Below, piece after piece: positions 53,784 to 64,000 of a stretch of 64,000 nucleotides of DNA. The notes below the pieces were generated by a model that saw only the letters and a list, made by a program, of their open reading frames with translations, made no database searches and was not told the DNA's origin. Every line of letters starts with the position of its first letter. The stretch's first letter is position 1. The stretch is from positions 372,001 through 436,000 of the forward strand of contig WJYM01000001.1 of NCBI GenBank assembly GCA_009668205.1, in the 5' to 3' direction. Position numbers and translations under genes: made by a program. The stretch comes from Enterobacteriaceae bacterium RIT691 (GTDB lineage: Bacteria > Pseudomonadota > Gammaproteobacteria > Enterobacterales > Enterobacteriaceae).

Positions 53784-55423
53784 TGTTTTGCCCCTTTCGG
53801 CTGTGGATCCTGTTTATCCTTCGCTTCGAACACCAGCGCATTGCTCTTATTGTTGAGCGTTTTCAGCACCGGCTGAAGTTCACGCAGAACCTGATCCAGA
53901 CGCTGCATATCACCCACCATCTTGTTATATGCTGCGGAGCCCGGCTGGAAGCCCTGCATGCTGCGGTTCAGCTCACGCAGGGTTTTCTGCATGTCTGCCG
54001 GCAGATCCTGCATTGACTGGCTGGCCGTGATCTTGTTCAGATTGTCGATGGTCTTCTGCACGTGCTTCATCGTGGTCTGACTTTCCGCCAGCGTATTGGT
54101 CGCCTGCTCCAACAATGGATTCAACGGCAGATTGTTGATCTTATCCAGGGCATCCATCAGACGCTGTTGGATTTGAGCAAATCCGCCGCTGACGGTCGGG
54201 ATCAGCGCATAGCCACCAAATTCACGGAACTTGCCGCGCGGTTCGGCTTTCGGATAGAAGTCGAGATCCACGTACAGCGCACCGGTCACCAGGTTGCCCG
54301 TTTTCAGCGAGCCACGTAGCCCTCTGTCCATCAGCTCATTGATATGCTGACGCAGATCCGGGTTGTTGTTCCCCAACTGGTTAATCAGACGCTCTGGCTC
54401 GAGACGAATCTGTACCGGGATCCGATAATCATCATTCAGACGCTGATGCAGGCCTGGAATAAAGAACGGCACTTTGCCCACGGTACCCAAGCGAATGCCC
54501 CGGAATTCAACAGGCGCGCCAGGCTGCAGACCGCGTACGGAGTCCTTAAAGAACATCACATAGTCGATATGCTGGGTGTAAATCGAGTCCTGAATGGTTT
54601 TCTGGTCATCGAACAGGTGGTATTCCGTCTTGTTCGCAACCGGCTCACCGAGGTCCAGACCATCCGGCACGTCAAAGCTCACCCCGCCGCCAAACAGCGT
54701 TGACAGCGACCCCATCTCCACGCGCATCCCCGCCGAGGTCAGATCCACCGCAATCCCGCTGTCTTTCCAGAAACGGACATTGGTGGTCACCAGACGATCG
54801 TTTGGCGCATTGATAAACAGCTGATAGCTGATAGAGCGCTTTTCAGGGTTAAAGGTACTGGTCTCAACGCTGCCTACGCGGTATCCGCGGAACAGCACAG
54901 GATCGCCCGGAGAAAGCTGACCGGCTTTATTGCTTTCAAGCAGCACGTGGATGCCCTTGGCATCTGGCGGCGCCAGCGGCGGCGAGTCCAGCAGTTTATA
55001 ATTCCCCGGTTGAGACCCTTTTACCCCTGGCTGCAGCTCGATGTAGGCCCCCGACAGCAGAGTGCCCAAACCACTGATCCCTTCACGGCCAACCTGCGGT
55101 TTGACGACCCAGAAAGCAGAGTCGCCGTGCAGCAGTTTTTCCATTCCCGTGTTAAGGCGGGCTTTAATTTCAACATGCGTCAGGTCATCCGTCAGCGTGG
55201 TGCTCTCCACCACGCCAACGTCAACGCTGCGGCTTTTAATTCGGGTTTTCCCACCTTCAATGCCTTCAGCGTTCGTCGTAATCAGCGTGACTTCCGGTCC
55301 CTGATGGCTGTAGTGATAGAAGAGGATCCACGCCCCGATAAGCGCGGTGACGATAGGAAAGATCCACACCGGTGACCAGTTTTTCACCTTTTGCACTTTG
55401 GCTTCCCCACTCTTGTTTTCCAT
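53780..55423 (-). CDS. pqiB: MCE-domain intermembrane transport protein PqiB
   Basis: 547 residues from the ATG at 55423 (MENKSGEAKVQKVKNWSPVW); E. coli PqiB is 546. Upstream codons to 55459 are open but overlap pqiA. One membrane anchor (about 21-39) is followed by three MCE domains (starting near EVTLITTNAEGIEGGKTRI, APPDAKGIHVLLESNKAG and DHYVM-like IQDSIYTQHIDYVMFFKDSV) and a long C-terminal helix region (LAESQTTMKHVQKTIDNLNK). PqiB forms a hexameric tube spanning the periplasm. Confidence 0.95.
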   Translation of the reverse strand: MENKSGEAKVQKVKNWSPVWIFPIVTALIGAWILFYHYSHQGPEVTLITTNAEGIEGGKTRIKSRSVDVGVVESTTLTDDLTHVEIKARLNTGMEKLLHGDSAFWVVKPQVGREGISGLGTLLSGAYIELQPGVKGSQPGNYKLLDSPPLAPPDAKGIHVLLESNKAGQLSPGDPVLFRGYRVGSVETSTFNPEKRSISYQLFINAPNDRLVTTNVRFWKDSGIAVDLTSAGMRVEMGSLSTLFGGGVSFDVPDGLDLGEPVANKTEYHLFDDQKTIQDSIYTQHIDYVMFFKDSVRGLQPGAPVEFRGIRLGTVGKVPFFIPGLHQRLNDDYRIPVQIRLEPERLINQLGNNNPDLRQHINELMDRGLRGSLKTGNLVTGALYVDLDFYPKAEPRGKFREFGGYALIPTVSGGFAQIQQRLMDALDKINNLPLNPLLEQATNTLAESQTTMKHVQKTIDNLNKITASQSMQDLPADMQKTLRELNRSMQGFQPGSAAYNKMVGDMQRLDQVLRELQPVLKTLNNKSNALVFEAKDKQDPQPKGAKQ

Positions 55424-55427
55424 GTTT

Positions 55428-56681
55428 TTATTTTTCCTCATGGTTTGATTCTGGCTCACGATCCCACAGCAAACGCGGATCGAAAGTCATGGCGGAGAAC
55501 ATGGTCATCACGACCACCAGCGCAAACATTACTGCCCCTATCGCCGGATAAATATTCATCAATCCTCCCATGCGTACCAGTGCCGACAGTACAGCAATCA
55601 CAAAAACGTCAATCATTGACCAACGACCGACGAACTCAACCACCTCATAAATCAAATGCATTCGCTCGCTGTCACGTTTCCCTTTACCGTTGGCATTCCA
55701 GCACAACCAGGCAATCGCCATCATTTTCAGCGTGGGTACCATAATACTGGCGATGAAAATCACCATCGCCACCGGGTACGACCCTTCGCTCCACAACAAC
55801 ACCACCCCGGCGATAATGGTCGACGGCAGCTTTTCTCCCAGCAGATCGGTAATCATGATCGGCATAATATTCGCAGGGAAATAAAGAATGATTGAGGTTA
55901 TCAGCAGCGCGAGCGTCCACTGAAGGCTATTGCGGCGACGCACGAAACCTTTGGTTTCGCAGCGCGGACAAACGGGTTCATCGGCCGGCAGAACCGCAGT
56001 GCAGCATGAACAGGAACGAAGCCCCTGACGCAGCCCTGTCACCCCCACTTTGAGCGGCTGTTTCACTTCCGGCATGGGCGCAATATCGTCCCATAGCCAG
56101 CGGCGGTCTACACACTGAAAAGTGCGCAGTTGCAGCAGGCAGAACATACACCAGGGGAAGAAGCTCAATCCGACACCGATATCGCCGTAAGCCATCAGCT
56201 TCACAAAGCTCACCAGTACGCCGGCCAGGAAAATCTCCGCCATACCCCAGCTTTTCAGATGGAACAGGATACGGGCAAGAAACGCCTGAACTTTAGCGGG
56301 TAGCGGGACCCGGTTGACAAGAACGAGGATCGTCAGCAGGCAAAATGCGGGCACCAGCTGAACAAACATCATGAAAAAGGTACCCAGCGTTGCGTAGTCC
56401 TCCGTGAAGAGGACTTTTGGGATTTCCAGCAGCTCGATTTCACTGCCTATCCCCCCCACCTTCATATAGATGAAGGGGAAAAGGTTTGCCAGTACCAGCA
56501 TAAACAGCGCCACAATCGCGTAGGCTGTTGGCCGTTGGCGAGGCTCATCCCATTCGGTGGTCAGTGTCGTGCCGCAACGAGGGCACGACGCTTTATGACG
56601 GTGTTCAAGGTGCGGTAATGCCACCAGCAGGTCGCATTGTGGGCACAGGATATGCCCCGCAGCATGATGATGATCGCACAT
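55428..56681 (-). CDS. pqiA: Membrane protein PqiA
   Basis: 417 residues from the ATG at 56681 (GAGGAAAG upstream), the E. coli length; a longer frame to 56732 enters uup. Two zinc-ribbon-like cysteine clusters (CDHHHAAGHILCPQCD with CPRC, and CSCCTAVLPADEPVCPRC) each precede a block of membrane segments. It is the inner-membrane part of the Pqi system; in E. coli it is paraquat-inducible through SoxRS. It starts 14 bases after the uup stop. Confidence 0.95.
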   Translation of the reverse strand: MCDHHHAAGHILCPQCDLLVALPHLEHRHKASCPRCGTTLTTEWDEPRQRPTAYAIVALFMLVLANLFPFIYMKVGGIGSEIELLEIPKVLFTEDYATLGTFFMMFVQLVPAFCLLTILVLVNRVPLPAKVQAFLARILFHLKSWGMAEIFLAGVLVSFVKLMAYGDIGVGLSFFPWCMFCLLQLRTFQCVDRRWLWDDIAPMPEVKQPLKVGVTGLRQGLRSCSCCTAVLPADEPVCPRCETKGFVRRRNSLQWTLALLITSIILYFPANIMPIMITDLLGEKLPSTIIAGVVLLWSEGSYPVAMVIFIASIMVPTLKMMAIAWLCWNANGKGKRDSERMHLIYEVVEFVGRWSMIDVFVIAVLSALVRMGGLMNIYPAIGAVMFALVVVMTMFSAMTFDPRLLWDREPESNHEEK

Positions 56682-56695
56682 GAACTTTCCTCTGG

Positions 56696-58600
56696 TTAAC
56701 CGCCGTTTTTTAATGCTTCCAGGTATTCCCAACGTTCAAAGGCTTCTTCCAATGCCTTTTCCGCCTGCGCCATGTCTCCTAACACTTTTTGCGTTTGGTC
56801 ATGAGACTGACTAAAGAATGCGGGATCTGCAACTTGCGCCTGTAAACTTTCCAGGTTTGCTTCAAGTTCCTCAAGCCTTTGAGGAAGCTGCTCTAATTCG
56901 CGCTGCAGGTTATAGCTTAGTTTGCTAGTCGTCCGTTTGACAGTTCCTGCTTTAGGTTGCTCTTTAACTATTTTTAGATCATTTGTAACTTTTTGCGCCT
57001 GCGACTGGCTTTGCTGACCTTTGGCATCGTGATAGCCACCTACATAGGTCCCGATTTTACCGTTTCCTTCAAAAATCCAGCATTCGGTGACGGTATTATC
57101 GACGAACTGACGGTCGTGGCTTACCAGCATGACCGTGCCCTGATAGCCGTCAATCAACTCTTCCAGCAGTTCAAGCGTCTCGACATCCAGATCGTTAGTC
57201 GGTTCATCGAGGATCAGCAGGTTGCTTGGCTTAAGGAACAAACGGGCCAGCAGCAGACGGTTACGTTCACCCCCCGACAGCGCACGCACCGGGGTCATCG
57301 CCCGCTTTGGATGGAACAAGAAATCCTGCAGATAGCCCAGGACGTGACGCGGCTTACCGTTGACCATCACCTCCTGCTTACCTTCCGCCAGGTTGTCCAT
57401 CACGGTTCTGTCCGGATCAAGTTCGGCACGGTGCTGATCGAAATAAGCGACTTCCAACTTGGTACCACAGTGGATGCGACCGCTGTCGGCCTCCAGCTGG
57501 CTCAGCATCAGTTTGAGCAGCGTGGTTTTACCACAGCCGTTCGGGCCAATCAGACCGATTTTGTCACCACGCTGAACCTGGGAAGAAAAGTCGTTTACCA
57601 AGACTTTGCCATCGACGGCGTAATCGACGTTTTCCATTTCAAAGACAATTTTGCCTGAGCGGCTTGCCTCTTCGACCTGCATACGCGCGGTGCCCATGAC
57701 TTCACGACGCTCGCTGCGTTCGCGGCGCATGGCTTTCAACGCGCGAACACGGCCTTCGTTACGGGTACGGCGGGCTTTGATACCTTGACGGATCCACACC
57801 TCTTCCTGCGCCAGCTTGCGATCGAACTCCGCGTTTTGCAGATCTTCCACCCGCAGCGCTTCTTCTTTCTCCAGCAGATACTGATCGTAATTGCCCGGGT
57901 AGGTCACGAGCTTGCCGCGATCGAGATCGACAATACGGGTCGCCATATTGCGGATAAACGAACGGTCGTGGGAAATAAAGATAATGGTGCCTTTGAAGGT
58001 TTTCAGGAACCCTTCCAGCCAGTCGATGGTTTCAATATCGAGGTGGTTCGTTGGTTCGTCGAGCAGCAGCACGCGCGGCCCGCTGACCAGCGCACGGCCC
58101 AGGGCGGCTTTACGCAGCCAACCGCCGGACAGCGCGCTTAGCTCCATATCTGCTTCCAGACCGAGCTGTTCCAGCACTTCGTTAATGCGGTTTTCCAGCT
58201 GCCACAAATTGTGGTGATCCAACTGCTCCTGCACCTTGGCGAGTTCATTCAGATTTTTATCGCTCGGGTCGGTCATCACCAGGTGCGAAATTTCGTGGTA
58301 GCGCTTGAGGTAGACCGCCTGCTCTTCAATCCCTTCGGCGATAAAATCGTAAACGCTGCCCTGCACGTTGCGCGGCGGATCCTGCTGCAGACGTGCTACA
58401 ACCAGATCCTGTTCATAGATAATACGCCCGTCGTCCAGACCCTGTTCACGGTTCAGGATCTTCATCAGCGTGGATTTGCCCGCGCCATTACGGCCAACCA
58501 GACAGACTCGTTCGTTATCTTCGATATGCAGTTCAGCGTTATCGAGAAGCGGCGCATCGCTGAACGACAGCCAGGCGCCATGCATGCTAATTAATGACAT
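56696..58600 (-). CDS. uup: ABC-F ATPase Uup
   Basis: 634 residues. Two ATP-binding cassettes: Walker A GRNGAGKST (about 37) with signature LSGGWLRKAALGRAL and Walker B VLLLDEPTNHLD; second Walker A GPNGCGKTT (about 352) with LSGGERNRLLLARL and LLILDEPTNDLD. Between them lies the ABC-F interdomain linker (KARRTRNEGRVRALKAMRRE). The C-terminal coiled coil (NLQRELEQLPQRLEELEANL) is typical of Uup and binds DNA. ABC-F proteins act on ribosomes; Uup also affects transposon excision and branched DNA. It lies 12 bases after rlmL. Confidence 0.96.
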   Translation of the reverse strand: MSLISMHGAWLSFSDAPLLDNAELHIEDNERVCLVGRNGAGKSTLMKILNREQGLDDGRIIYEQDLVVARLQQDPPRNVQGSVYDFIAEGIEEQAVYLKRYHEISHLVMTDPSDKNLNELAKVQEQLDHHNLWQLENRINEVLEQLGLEADMELSALSGGWLRKAALGRALVSGPRVLLLDEPTNHLDIETIDWLEGFLKTFKGTIIFISHDRSFIRNMATRIVDLDRGKLVTYPGNYDQYLLEKEEALRVEDLQNAEFDRKLAQEEVWIRQGIKARRTRNEGRVRALKAMRRERSERREVMGTARMQVEEASRSGKIVFEMENVDYAVDGKVLVNDFSSQVQRGDKIGLIGPNGCGKTTLLKLMLSQLEADSGRIHCGTKLEVAYFDQHRAELDPDRTVMDNLAEGKQEVMVNGKPRHVLGYLQDFLFHPKRAMTPVRALSGGERNRLLLARLFLKPSNLLILDEPTNDLDVETLELLEELIDGYQGTVMLVSHDRQFVDNTVTECWIFEGNGKIGTYVGGYHDAKGQQSQSQAQKVTNDLKIVKEQPKAGTVKRTTSKLSYNLQRELEQLPQRLEELEANLESLQAQVADPAFFSQSHDQTQKVLGDMAQAEKALEEAFERWEYLEALKNGG

Positions 58601-58612
58601 CTATTCTTTCCT

Positions 58613-60718
58613 TCAGGCTGAGGTAATCAGCCAGCAGTTATGGATCTGACGGTTGCGGGCAAAGTCGGGTGAAAGCGTTTTTTGGGTAATTTCTTGTGCT
58701 TTCAGGCCCAGTTTTGCCAGTCCGTCGTGATCGAGTTTGAATCCACGCTTATTGTTGGAGAACATAATCGTGCCGCCTTTACGCAGCAGGCGTTTCAGGT
58801 CGGTCATCAGTTTGAGATGATCGCGCTGCACGTCGAAGGTATCTTCCATGCGCTTGGAGTTAGAGAACGTCGGCGGATCGATAAAGATCAGGTCGAACTG
58901 CTCATCTGCTTCGCGCAGCCAGCCCAGCACGTCCGCCTGCATCAGTCGATGTGCACGACCGGTCAACCCATTCAGACGCAGGTTGCGTTCTGCCCACTCC
59001 AAATACGTGCGGGACATATCCACAGTGGTCGTGCTGCGAGCGCCGCCTAAACCTGCGTGCACGCTGGCGCTGCCGGTATAAGAGAACAGGTTCAGGAAAT
59101 CCTTACCCTTGCTCATTTGACCCAGCATACGACGAGCAATGCGGTGATCGAGGAACAGACCGGTATCAAGATAATCCGTCAGGTTGACCCACAGCTTCGC
59201 GTTGTATTCGCTGACCTGCATGAACTCGCCTTTCTCGCTCATTTTCTCGTACTGATTTTTCCCCTTCTGACGCTCACGGGTTTTCAGTACCAGGCGGTTC
59301 GGTGCAATGCCGAGCACGGAAATGGTGGCGGCAATAACGTCGAACAGGCGATGGCGTGCTTTGGTGGCATCCACGGTTTTTGGCGGCGCGTATTCCTGGA
59401 TAACGACCCACTCACCGTAGCGGTCTACCGCCACGTTGTATTCCGGCAGGTCAGCATCATACAGGCGATAGCATTCAATGCCTTCCTGACGGGCCCATTT
59501 CTCCAGCTTCTTCAGATTCTTACGCAGACGGTTAGCATAATCGTCCGCCAGCATCACCGGCGCAGCGCCATCGTTTTCCGCCAGATGATAGTTTTTCTGC
59601 ACACAGTCCAGCGGGCCGTTTTTGGCTTTGAACTGACGTTCAGCACGCAGCTGCAGGCAGCTCAGCAGATCCGGAGACGCGCTGAACAGCGACAGGTTCC
59701 AGCCGCCAAACTGCGTTTTCATGATCCGGCCCAACAGGTTGTGCAGGGCGATCAGTGCCGGCTCGCTGTCCAGACGCTCACCGTACGGCGGGTTGCTGAC
59801 AACGGTGCCATACGGGCCTTTCGGCAGTGGGTTGCTGAGCTTCGCCACGTCTTTGACTTCAAACGTGACGAGGTCGCTGATACCTGCCCGGCGGGCGTTG
59901 CTACGCGCACGCTCGATAACCCGGCTGTCGATATCAGAGCCGTAGAAGCGCGAGCCATAGGCCGCCAGTCCGGCACGAGCGCGGGTCTGCGCATCGGCTT
60001 TCACTTCCTGCCAGATAGCGTCATCATGCTGCGCCCAGCCTTTGAAGCCCCAGTGCCCGCGATGCAGGCCCGGTGCGCGGTCGGTCGCCAGCATGGCCGC
60101 TTCAATCAGCAGCGTGCCGGAGCCACACATTGGGTCGAGCATCGGCGTGCCTGGCTGCCAGCCGGAACGCATCACAATGGCGGCGGCCAGGGTTTCTTTG
60201 ATAGGCGCAATCCCCGTCGCATCACGATAGCCGCGCAGGTGCAGACCTTCGCCGCTCAGATCGAGAGAAATGTGCGCCACTTCTTTGTTCAGACGCACAT
60301 TGATACGGACGTCCGGATTTTCTTTGTCGACGTTAGGACGCGGCAGATTTTTACGGGTGAAGGCATCAACAATGGCGTCTTTCACCTTCAGCGCGCCGTA
60401 CTGGCTGTTACGGATCTCTTCGTTGACGCCGCTAAAGTGCACCGCAAACGTGGCATCCTGATTGAACATCTCTGTCCAGTTGATCGCCTGGACGCCAAGG
60501 TACAGATCCAGATCGCTGTACACTTTGCACTGGCTCAGCGGCATCATGATGCGCGATGCCAGGCGGCTCCACATCAGACTCTGGTAGAGCAGCCGCGTGT
60601 CTCCCTCAAAGTGGACACCACCCTGAACCACCTGACAGTCGCTTGCGCCCAGGCCTTCCAGTTCAGTTTTTAACAGCTCTTCCAGCCCACGGGCCGTACT
60701 GGCAAACAGAGAATTCAT
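58613..60718 (-). CDS. rlmL: Bifunctional 23S rRNA methyltransferase RlmL (RlmKL)
   Basis: 701 residues from the ATG at 60718 ([20 protein letters not shown]), the E. coli start; 19 more codons are open upstream. The N-terminal half has a THUMP domain (about 43-154) and an m2G2445 methyltransferase with [20 protein letters not shown] and [14 protein letters not shown]. The C-terminal half is the m7G2069 methyltransferase with [20 protein letters not shown] and [15 protein letters not shown]. Both domains are intact. It leads the rlmL-uup-pqiABC run of same-strand genes. Confidence 0.97.
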   Translation of the reverse strand: MNSLFASTARGLEELLKTELEGLGASDCQVVQGGVHFEGDTRLLYQSLMWSRLASRIMMPLSQCKVYSDLDLYLGVQAINWTEMFNQDATFAVHFSGVNEEIRNSQYGALKVKDAIVDAFTRKNLPRPNVDKENPDVRINVRLNKEVAHISLDLSGEGLHLRGYRDATGIAPIKETLAAAIVMRSGWQPGTPMLDPMCGSGTLLIEAAMLATDRAPGLHRGHWGFKGWAQHDDAIWQEVKADAQTRARAGLAAYGSRFYGSDIDSRVIERARSNARRAGISDLVTFEVKDVAKLSNPLPKGPYGTVVSNPPYGERLDSEPALIALHNLLGRIMKTQFGGWNLSLFSASPDLLSCLQLRAERQFKAKNGPLDCVQKNYHLAENDGAAPVMLADDYANRLRKNLKKLEKWARQEGIECYRLYDADLPEYNVAVDRYGEWVVIQEYAPPKTVDATKARHRLFDVIAATISVLGIAPNRLVLKTRERQKGKNQYEKMSEKGEFMQVSEYNAKLWVNLTDYLDTGLFLDHRIARRMLGQMSKGKDFLNLFSYTGSASVHAGLGGARSTTTVDMSRTYLEWAERNLRLNGLTGRAHRLMQADVLGWLREADEQFDLIFIDPPTFSNSKRMEDTFDVQRDHLKLMTDLKRLLRKGGTIMFSNNKRGFKLDHDGLAKLGLKAQEITQKTLSPDFARNRQIHNCWLITSA

Positions 60719-60812
60719 ATCATCACTTATTACTTGCAGAAAATTGTTGCGCATTATAGCGAATCTGGGCTTCATATAGGGTGACTTTTTTTTCTACGCA
60801 GAGGACAGCGGA

Positions 60813-61922
60813 ATGGCGACGTTATCACGGCTCTTTATACACCCGGTCAAATCGATGCGGGGAATTGGTGTGACGCACGCCCTGGCCGATATCAGTGGGA
60901 TGAGTTTTGACCGTATTTTCATGGTCACCGAGCCTGACGGTACCTTCATTACCGCGCGCCAGTATCCACAGATGGTTCGCTTTACGCCTGTCCCCATGCA
61001 CGACGGTTTGCATCTCACCGCGCCAGATGGCAGCACGGCAGTCGTTCGCTTTGCCGATTTTGCCGAACAGTCTGAACCGACTCAGGTCTGGAGCGCCCAT
61101 TTTACGGCGCGTATTGCACCTGCCGCGATAAACCACTGGCTGTCCGGATTCTTTAAACGAGACGTCCAGCTCCGCTGGGTAGGCCAGGATCCGACCCGTC
61201 GGGTTAAAAACTATGACACGGTGCCCCTCTCCTTTGCCGACGGTTTCCCCTATTTGCTGACCAGCGAAGCGTCGCTACGGGACTTACAGAATCGCTGCTC
61301 TGCCAGCGTGCAGATGGAGCAGTTCCGCCCAAACCTGGTGGTCACCGGCACGCAAGCCTGGGAAGAAGACAGCTGGAAAGTGGTCAGGATCGGTGACGTT
61401 GTTTTTGACGTCGTGAAACCCTGCAGCCGCTGCGTGTTTACCACCGTCAGCCCAGAGCGCGGGCAAAAGCACCCTTCAGGTGAACCGTTGGCAACCCTGC
61501 AAGCCTTCCGTACCGCCCAGGACAATGGCGACGTGGATTTTGGCCAGAATCTGATTGCCCGTAATAGCGGCGTGGTGCGTGTCGGTGATGAGGTGGAAAT
61601 TTTGTCCACCGGCCCGGCCAAGCGCTATGGTGCAGGCAAAACCGACGACGCGGTTGACGTGGAAGTGCAGACCGATGCCATTGTCGATATCGACTGGCAG
61701 GGTGAGGTCTTTAAGGGAAATAATCAGCAGGTGTTGCTTGAACAGCTGGAACAACAGGGAATTCGGGTGCCCTACTCCTGCCGGGCAGGCATTTGCGGAA
61801 GCTGCCGTGTCAAGCTGGTGGAAGGTGAAGTCAGCCCAATGAAGAAAAGTGCGTTAGGCGACGATGGCACCATTCTGTGTTGCAGCTGCGTCCCGAAGAC
61901 GGCACTGCGTTTGGCGCTTTAA
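60813..61922 (+). CDS. ycbX: MOSC and 2Fe-2S domain protein YcbX
   Basis: 369 residues. The N-terminal MOSC_N and MOSC domains (about 1-265; [37 protein letters not shown] with the molybdenum-binding cysteine) precede a plant-type ferredoxin domain with [17 protein letters not shown] and LCCSC. It detoxifies N-hydroxylated base analogues such as 6-hydroxylaminopurine using molybdenum cofactor. Its last 4 bases overlap the convergent zapC stop. Confidence 0.95.
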   Translation: MATLSRLFIHPVKSMRGIGVTHALADISGMSFDRIFMVTEPDGTFITARQYPQMVRFTPVPMHDGLHLTAPDGSTAVVRFADFAEQSEPTQVWSAHFTARIAPAAINHWLSGFFKRDVQLRWVGQDPTRRVKNYDTVPLSFADGFPYLLTSEASLRDLQNRCSASVQMEQFRPNLVVTGTQAWEEDSWKVVRIGDVVFDVVKPCSRCVFTTVSPERGQKHPSGEPLATLQAFRTAQDNGDVDFGQNLIARNSGVVRVGDEVEILSTGPAKRYGAGKTDDAVDVEVQTDAIVDIDWQGEVFKGNNQQVLLEQLEQQGIRVPYSCRAGICGSCRVKLVEGEVSPMKKSALGDDGTILCCSCVPKTALRLAL

Positions 61923-62461
61923 ACCGCCTGGCCGTAGCTGACGTTCATCATCACAGACTGCGGTTGGAGTCGGTCGTTCATCACTTTAATTGCATCACCC
62001 AACTGCATGGTACGGCCGGCAAGCGTCAGCCCCGGTTGTGCCAGCAAACACAATGCCGCATTTTCGCCAGGCTCAACCACCAGCAGATTTACGCGCTCCC
62101 CGGTGTCGCTCAACCACACCTGCGCGCCATCCCCCGCCACCGGCTGCCAGTTATCAGCATGGGCAACAAAATGCCAGCTTTTGGGCATCTGAGGTTTGAG
62201 GAAACGGATAGCCACCAGCGCGTTAAGGATTAACTCTGCGCGGTGCTCTTTGGTTAATTCAAGATCCCGACACTTTTCTTCAAAGGAGAAGTACAGTGCG
62301 GCATCATCCACACAAAAGCCTGAAGGATCAAAGGCATCGGGCGTCAGCGTCCGGCGGGCATAGCGCGACCTGAACAACATACCATTGGCTAAATCGAGCA
62401 TCATGCGATCGTGCTCTTCATCAAAATACCAACGCCAGTTATCGTCAGGTTTAATTCGCAT
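61919..62461 (-). CDS. zapC: Z-ring stabiliser ZapC
   Basis: 180 residues, the E. coli length. [20 protein letters not shown] and the [20 protein letters not shown] region are characteristic. It is a soluble cytosolic protein that binds FtsZ and promotes bundling at the septum. It overlaps the ycbX end by 4 bases and follows pyrD on the same strand after a terminator-like hairpin. Confidence 0.95.
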   Translation of the reverse strand: MRIKPDDNWRWYFDEEHDRMMLDLANGMLFRSRYARRTLTPDAFDPSGFCVDDAALYFSFEEKCRDLELTKEHRAELILNALVAIRFLKPQMPKSWHFVAHADNWQPVAGDGAQVWLSDTGERVNLLVVEPGENAALCLLAQPGLTLAGRTMQLGDAIKVMNDRLQPQSVMMNVSYGQAV

Positions 62462-62578
62462 CTCTCTCCCCCATTCGCTCAGGCAACCCTGCCAGAACCA
62501 CTTAATCCATTTCGTTAATTTGCCTGAATTAAGAAAAGACCATAAAGTTTAAATTAGCAACACTTGGGGAATATAAAA

Positions 62579-62613
62579 CAACCAGGGCAGGAAATAAAGC
62601 CCTGGTTATAATT
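62579..62613 (-). terminator. pyrD terminator
   Basis: On the minus strand AACCAGGGC, a 10-base loop and GCCCTGGTT are followed by GTTTTAT. It lies 20 bases after the pyrD stop. Some read-through into zapC is possible because the T-run is short. Confidence 0.75.
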
Positions 62614-62626
62614 TGCGCGGAAAAGA

Positions 62627-63637
62627 TTAGAGGTGGGTAACGATTTCTTTAATCAGCGGTGGGCCTTTAAAAATAAACCCGGAATAGATCTGCACCAGCG
62701 AGGCGCCCGCAGCCATCTTCTCACGGGCAGCCATCACGGAATCGATGCCACCGACGCCGATAATTGGCAGACTGCCTTTTAATTCTTCGGACAGACGGCG
62801 AATAATTTCCGTACTCTTCAGCTGTAAAGGACGACCACTTAAACCGCCCATTTCGTCACAGTGTTTCATTCCCTGGACGAGTGAACGATCGAGCGTGGTA
62901 TTGGTCGCAATGACACCATCAATATTATGGCGAACCAAACTGTCGGCAACCTGGATCAATTCTTCCAGAGAAAGATCCGGGGCGATTTTCACCGCTACCG
63001 GGACATATTTGTGATGCAGCGACTGCAGTTCTTTTTGCTTATTTTTGATCGCCATCAGCAGATCGTCGAGCGCTTCACCATATTGCAGGGTGCGCAGACC
63101 TGGGGTATTTGGCGAGGAGATGTTCACCGCAATATACCCGGCGTAGGCATAGACTTTTTCCATACAAATCAGATAGTCATCTTTACCCTGCTCTACTGGC
63201 GTATCTTTGTTTTTACCGATATTAATGCCGAGCACGCCGTCAAAATGCGCCTTTTTGACATTCTCCACCAGGTTATCAACGCCGTGGTTATTAAAGCCCA
63301 TGCGGTTGATCAACCCTTCCGCATCGACCAGACGGAAGATCCTCGGTTTGTCATTTCCCGGCTGCGGACGTGGGGTCACCGTCCCGACTTCAATGGAGCC
63401 AAAGCCCATCGCCCCGAGTGCGTCAATACACTCTCCGTTCTTATCAAGACCGGCGGCCAGACCAAGCGGATTCTTAAACGTCAGACCCATGCAGGTCACA
63501 GGTTTTGACGGCACTTTCTGGCGCACTAGCGCTTCCAGTGGTGTCCCGGTGACACGACGTAATTGTTGAAACGTGACTTCATGAGCGCGCTCTGGATCGA
63601 GCTGGAAAAGGGCTTTACGAACGAAGGGGTAGTACAT
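62627..63637 (-). CDS. pyrD: Dihydroorotate dehydrogenase PyrD (class 2, quinone-dependent)
   Basis: 336 residues from the ATG at 63637 with AGGAG 5 bases upstream, as in E. coli. The N-terminal helices ([20 protein letters not shown]) dock on the membrane for quinone access. FMN barrel motifs are present: [31 protein letters not shown] with the catalytic serine, and IGVGGIDS. It oxidises dihydroorotate to orotate in pyrimidine synthesis. Nine further upstream codons overlap the regulatory leader and are rejected. Confidence 0.98.
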   Translation of the reverse strand: MYYPFVRKALFQLDPERAHEVTFQQLRRVTGTPLEALVRQKVPSKPVTCMGLTFKNPLGLAAGLDKNGECIDALGAMGFGSIEVGTVTPRPQPGNDKPRIFRLVDAEGLINRMGFNNHGVDNLVENVKKAHFDGVLGINIGKNKDTPVEQGKDDYLICMEKVYAYAGYIAVNISSPNTPGLRTLQYGEALDDLLMAIKNKQKELQSLHHKYVPVAVKIAPDLSLEELIQVADSLVRHNIDGVIATNTTLDRSLVQGMKHCDEMGGLSGRPLQLKSTEIIRRLSEELKGSLPIIGVGGIDSVMAAREKMAAGASLVQIYSGFIFKGPPLIKEIVTHL

Positions 63638-63640
63638 GAA

Positions 63641-63681
63641 CTCTCCTGGATTCCCGGTGTGCAAACCGGGGGCGTATTATG
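63641..63681 (-). promoter_or_regulatory. pyrD leader with pyrimidine-sensitive start-site switch
   Basis: On the minus strand a CATAATA -10 element (near 63681-63675) is followed by C/G-rich start positions, then CCCGGT (63670-63665), loop TTGCAC, ACCGGG (63658-63653), and the AGGAG at 63647-63643. This is the layout described for E. coli pyrD: at high CTP transcripts begin further upstream on C, carry the full hairpin and mask the ribosome site; at low CTP shorter transcripts start on G and are translated. Confidence 0.82.
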
Positions 63682-63731
63682 GGTGATCCTTTCGCGAAAG
63701 GGAATTGACCTGCGGCAAAAAATCGCGAACT

Positions 63732-63747
63732 TAGCAAACGTTTTCCT
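63732..63747. promoter_or_regulatory. PurR-like operator upstream of pyrD
   Basis: TAGCAAACGTTTTCCT matches 12 of 16 bases of the PurR palindrome ACGCAAACGTTTGCGT, including the invariant GCAAACGTTT core. PurR modestly represses pyrD in E. coli. The site lies about 50 bases upstream of the pyrD -10. Confidence 0.65.
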
Positions 63748-63872
63748 GATTTGCGCTTTTCGGCAAACGTGTGCCAGATAAATCATTTAGCTTCCGCGCC
63801 TGCCTCTGACACACTCCTGATAAATGTTATCAATGTTAGATAAAAGCAAACATTTAGTTATAAGGAGCCATT

Positions 63873-64000
63873 ATGCGTGTCATTACACTCGCCGGTAGCC
63901 CGCGCTACCCGTCGCGATCCAGCGCTCTGCTTGAGTACGCCCGGGAAAAGCTGACCGCGGTCGATGTTGAGGTCTGCCACTGGCATCTGCAAAATTTCGC
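63873..64000 (+). CDS. ssuE: NADPH-dependent FMN reductase SsuE (5' part only)
   Basis: The first 42 complete codons are visible before the window ends: MRVITLAGSPRYPSRSSALL, EYAREKLTAVDVEVCHWHLQ. This matches the start of E. coli SsuE closely, including the flavin-phosphate loop LAGSPR. AAGGAG lies 6 bases before the ATG. SsuE supplies reduced FMN to the alkanesulfonate monooxygenase SsuD during sulfur limitation. The AT-rich 5' region (63781-63860) should carry the promoter, but I could not define a Cbl site. Confidence 0.95.
   Translation, partial: MRVITLAGSPRYPSRSSALLEYAREKLTAVDVEVCHWHLQNF

Noticed and set aside
59057-60673. Long plus-strand frame (538 codons) opposite rlmL
   Set aside because: Antisense shadow of a conserved gene without ribosome site or family resemblance.

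Overview
The window is chromosomal DNA of an Enterobacter-like member of the Enterobacteriaceae (Enterobacter, Lelliottia or Leclercia are the best guesses). Most proteins align nearly end to end, from memory, with Escherichia coli K-12 proteins, and local gene orders match the K-12 stretch from efeUOB and putAP through wrbA, serT, yccA, helD, ompA, fabA, pqi, uup and rlmL to pyrD and ssuE. Gene content between these anchors differs from K-12. The first gene (efeB) and the last (ssuE) are cut by the window edges.

Layout. 1-4.9 kb: the ferrous-iron uptake operon efeUOB (minus strand, Fur box in front, intact permease), a NupC-type nucleoside transporter and a DUF3574 lipoprotein. 5.0-5.7 kb: a non-coding, hairpin-rich segment of about 640 bp bounded by 12-bp inverted repeats. 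5.7-12.7 kb: divergent putP/putA with five PutA operator hexamers between them, an LprI-like protein, and rutR without the rut operon next to it. 12.7-17.9 kb: a DMT exporter, a YagU-like membrane protein, ymdF, a trimeric autotransporter adhesin with twenty 14-residue repeats, and wrbA-yccJ.

17.9-30.3 kb is the most accessory part: agp, a Kch-like potassium channel, a lipoprotein of unknown role, a periplasmic LEA-like 11-mer repeat protein, the nfrB-nfrA-ybcH operon (phage N4 receptor and c-di-GMP-controlled glycan synthesis), an HTH protein of unknown role, an NTF2-like protein and a small secreted protein. 30.4-33.6 kb: two identical tRNA-Ser(UGA) genes, each with its own promoter and terminator, flank a divergent MFS exporter / LysR regulator pair. 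This looks like an insertion associated with tRNA duplication.

33.7-47.5 kb: an orphan oligopeptide-binding protein, yccA, tusE, yccX, a YbcL-like protein followed directly by an AraC regulator, rlmI, hspQ, yccU, yccT, mgsA, helD, yccF-yccS and sxy. 47.7-64 kb is conserved core: sulA (LexA box), ompA with its long leader, matP, ycbZ, fabA (FadR and FabR operators), rmf (55 codons), pqiABC-uup-rlmL, ycbX, zapC, pyrD (leader hairpin and PurR-like box) and ssuE.

No rRNA, CRISPR array, complete IS element, integrase or prophage was seen. All identifications come from reading translated sequence against remembered family members; no database search was run.
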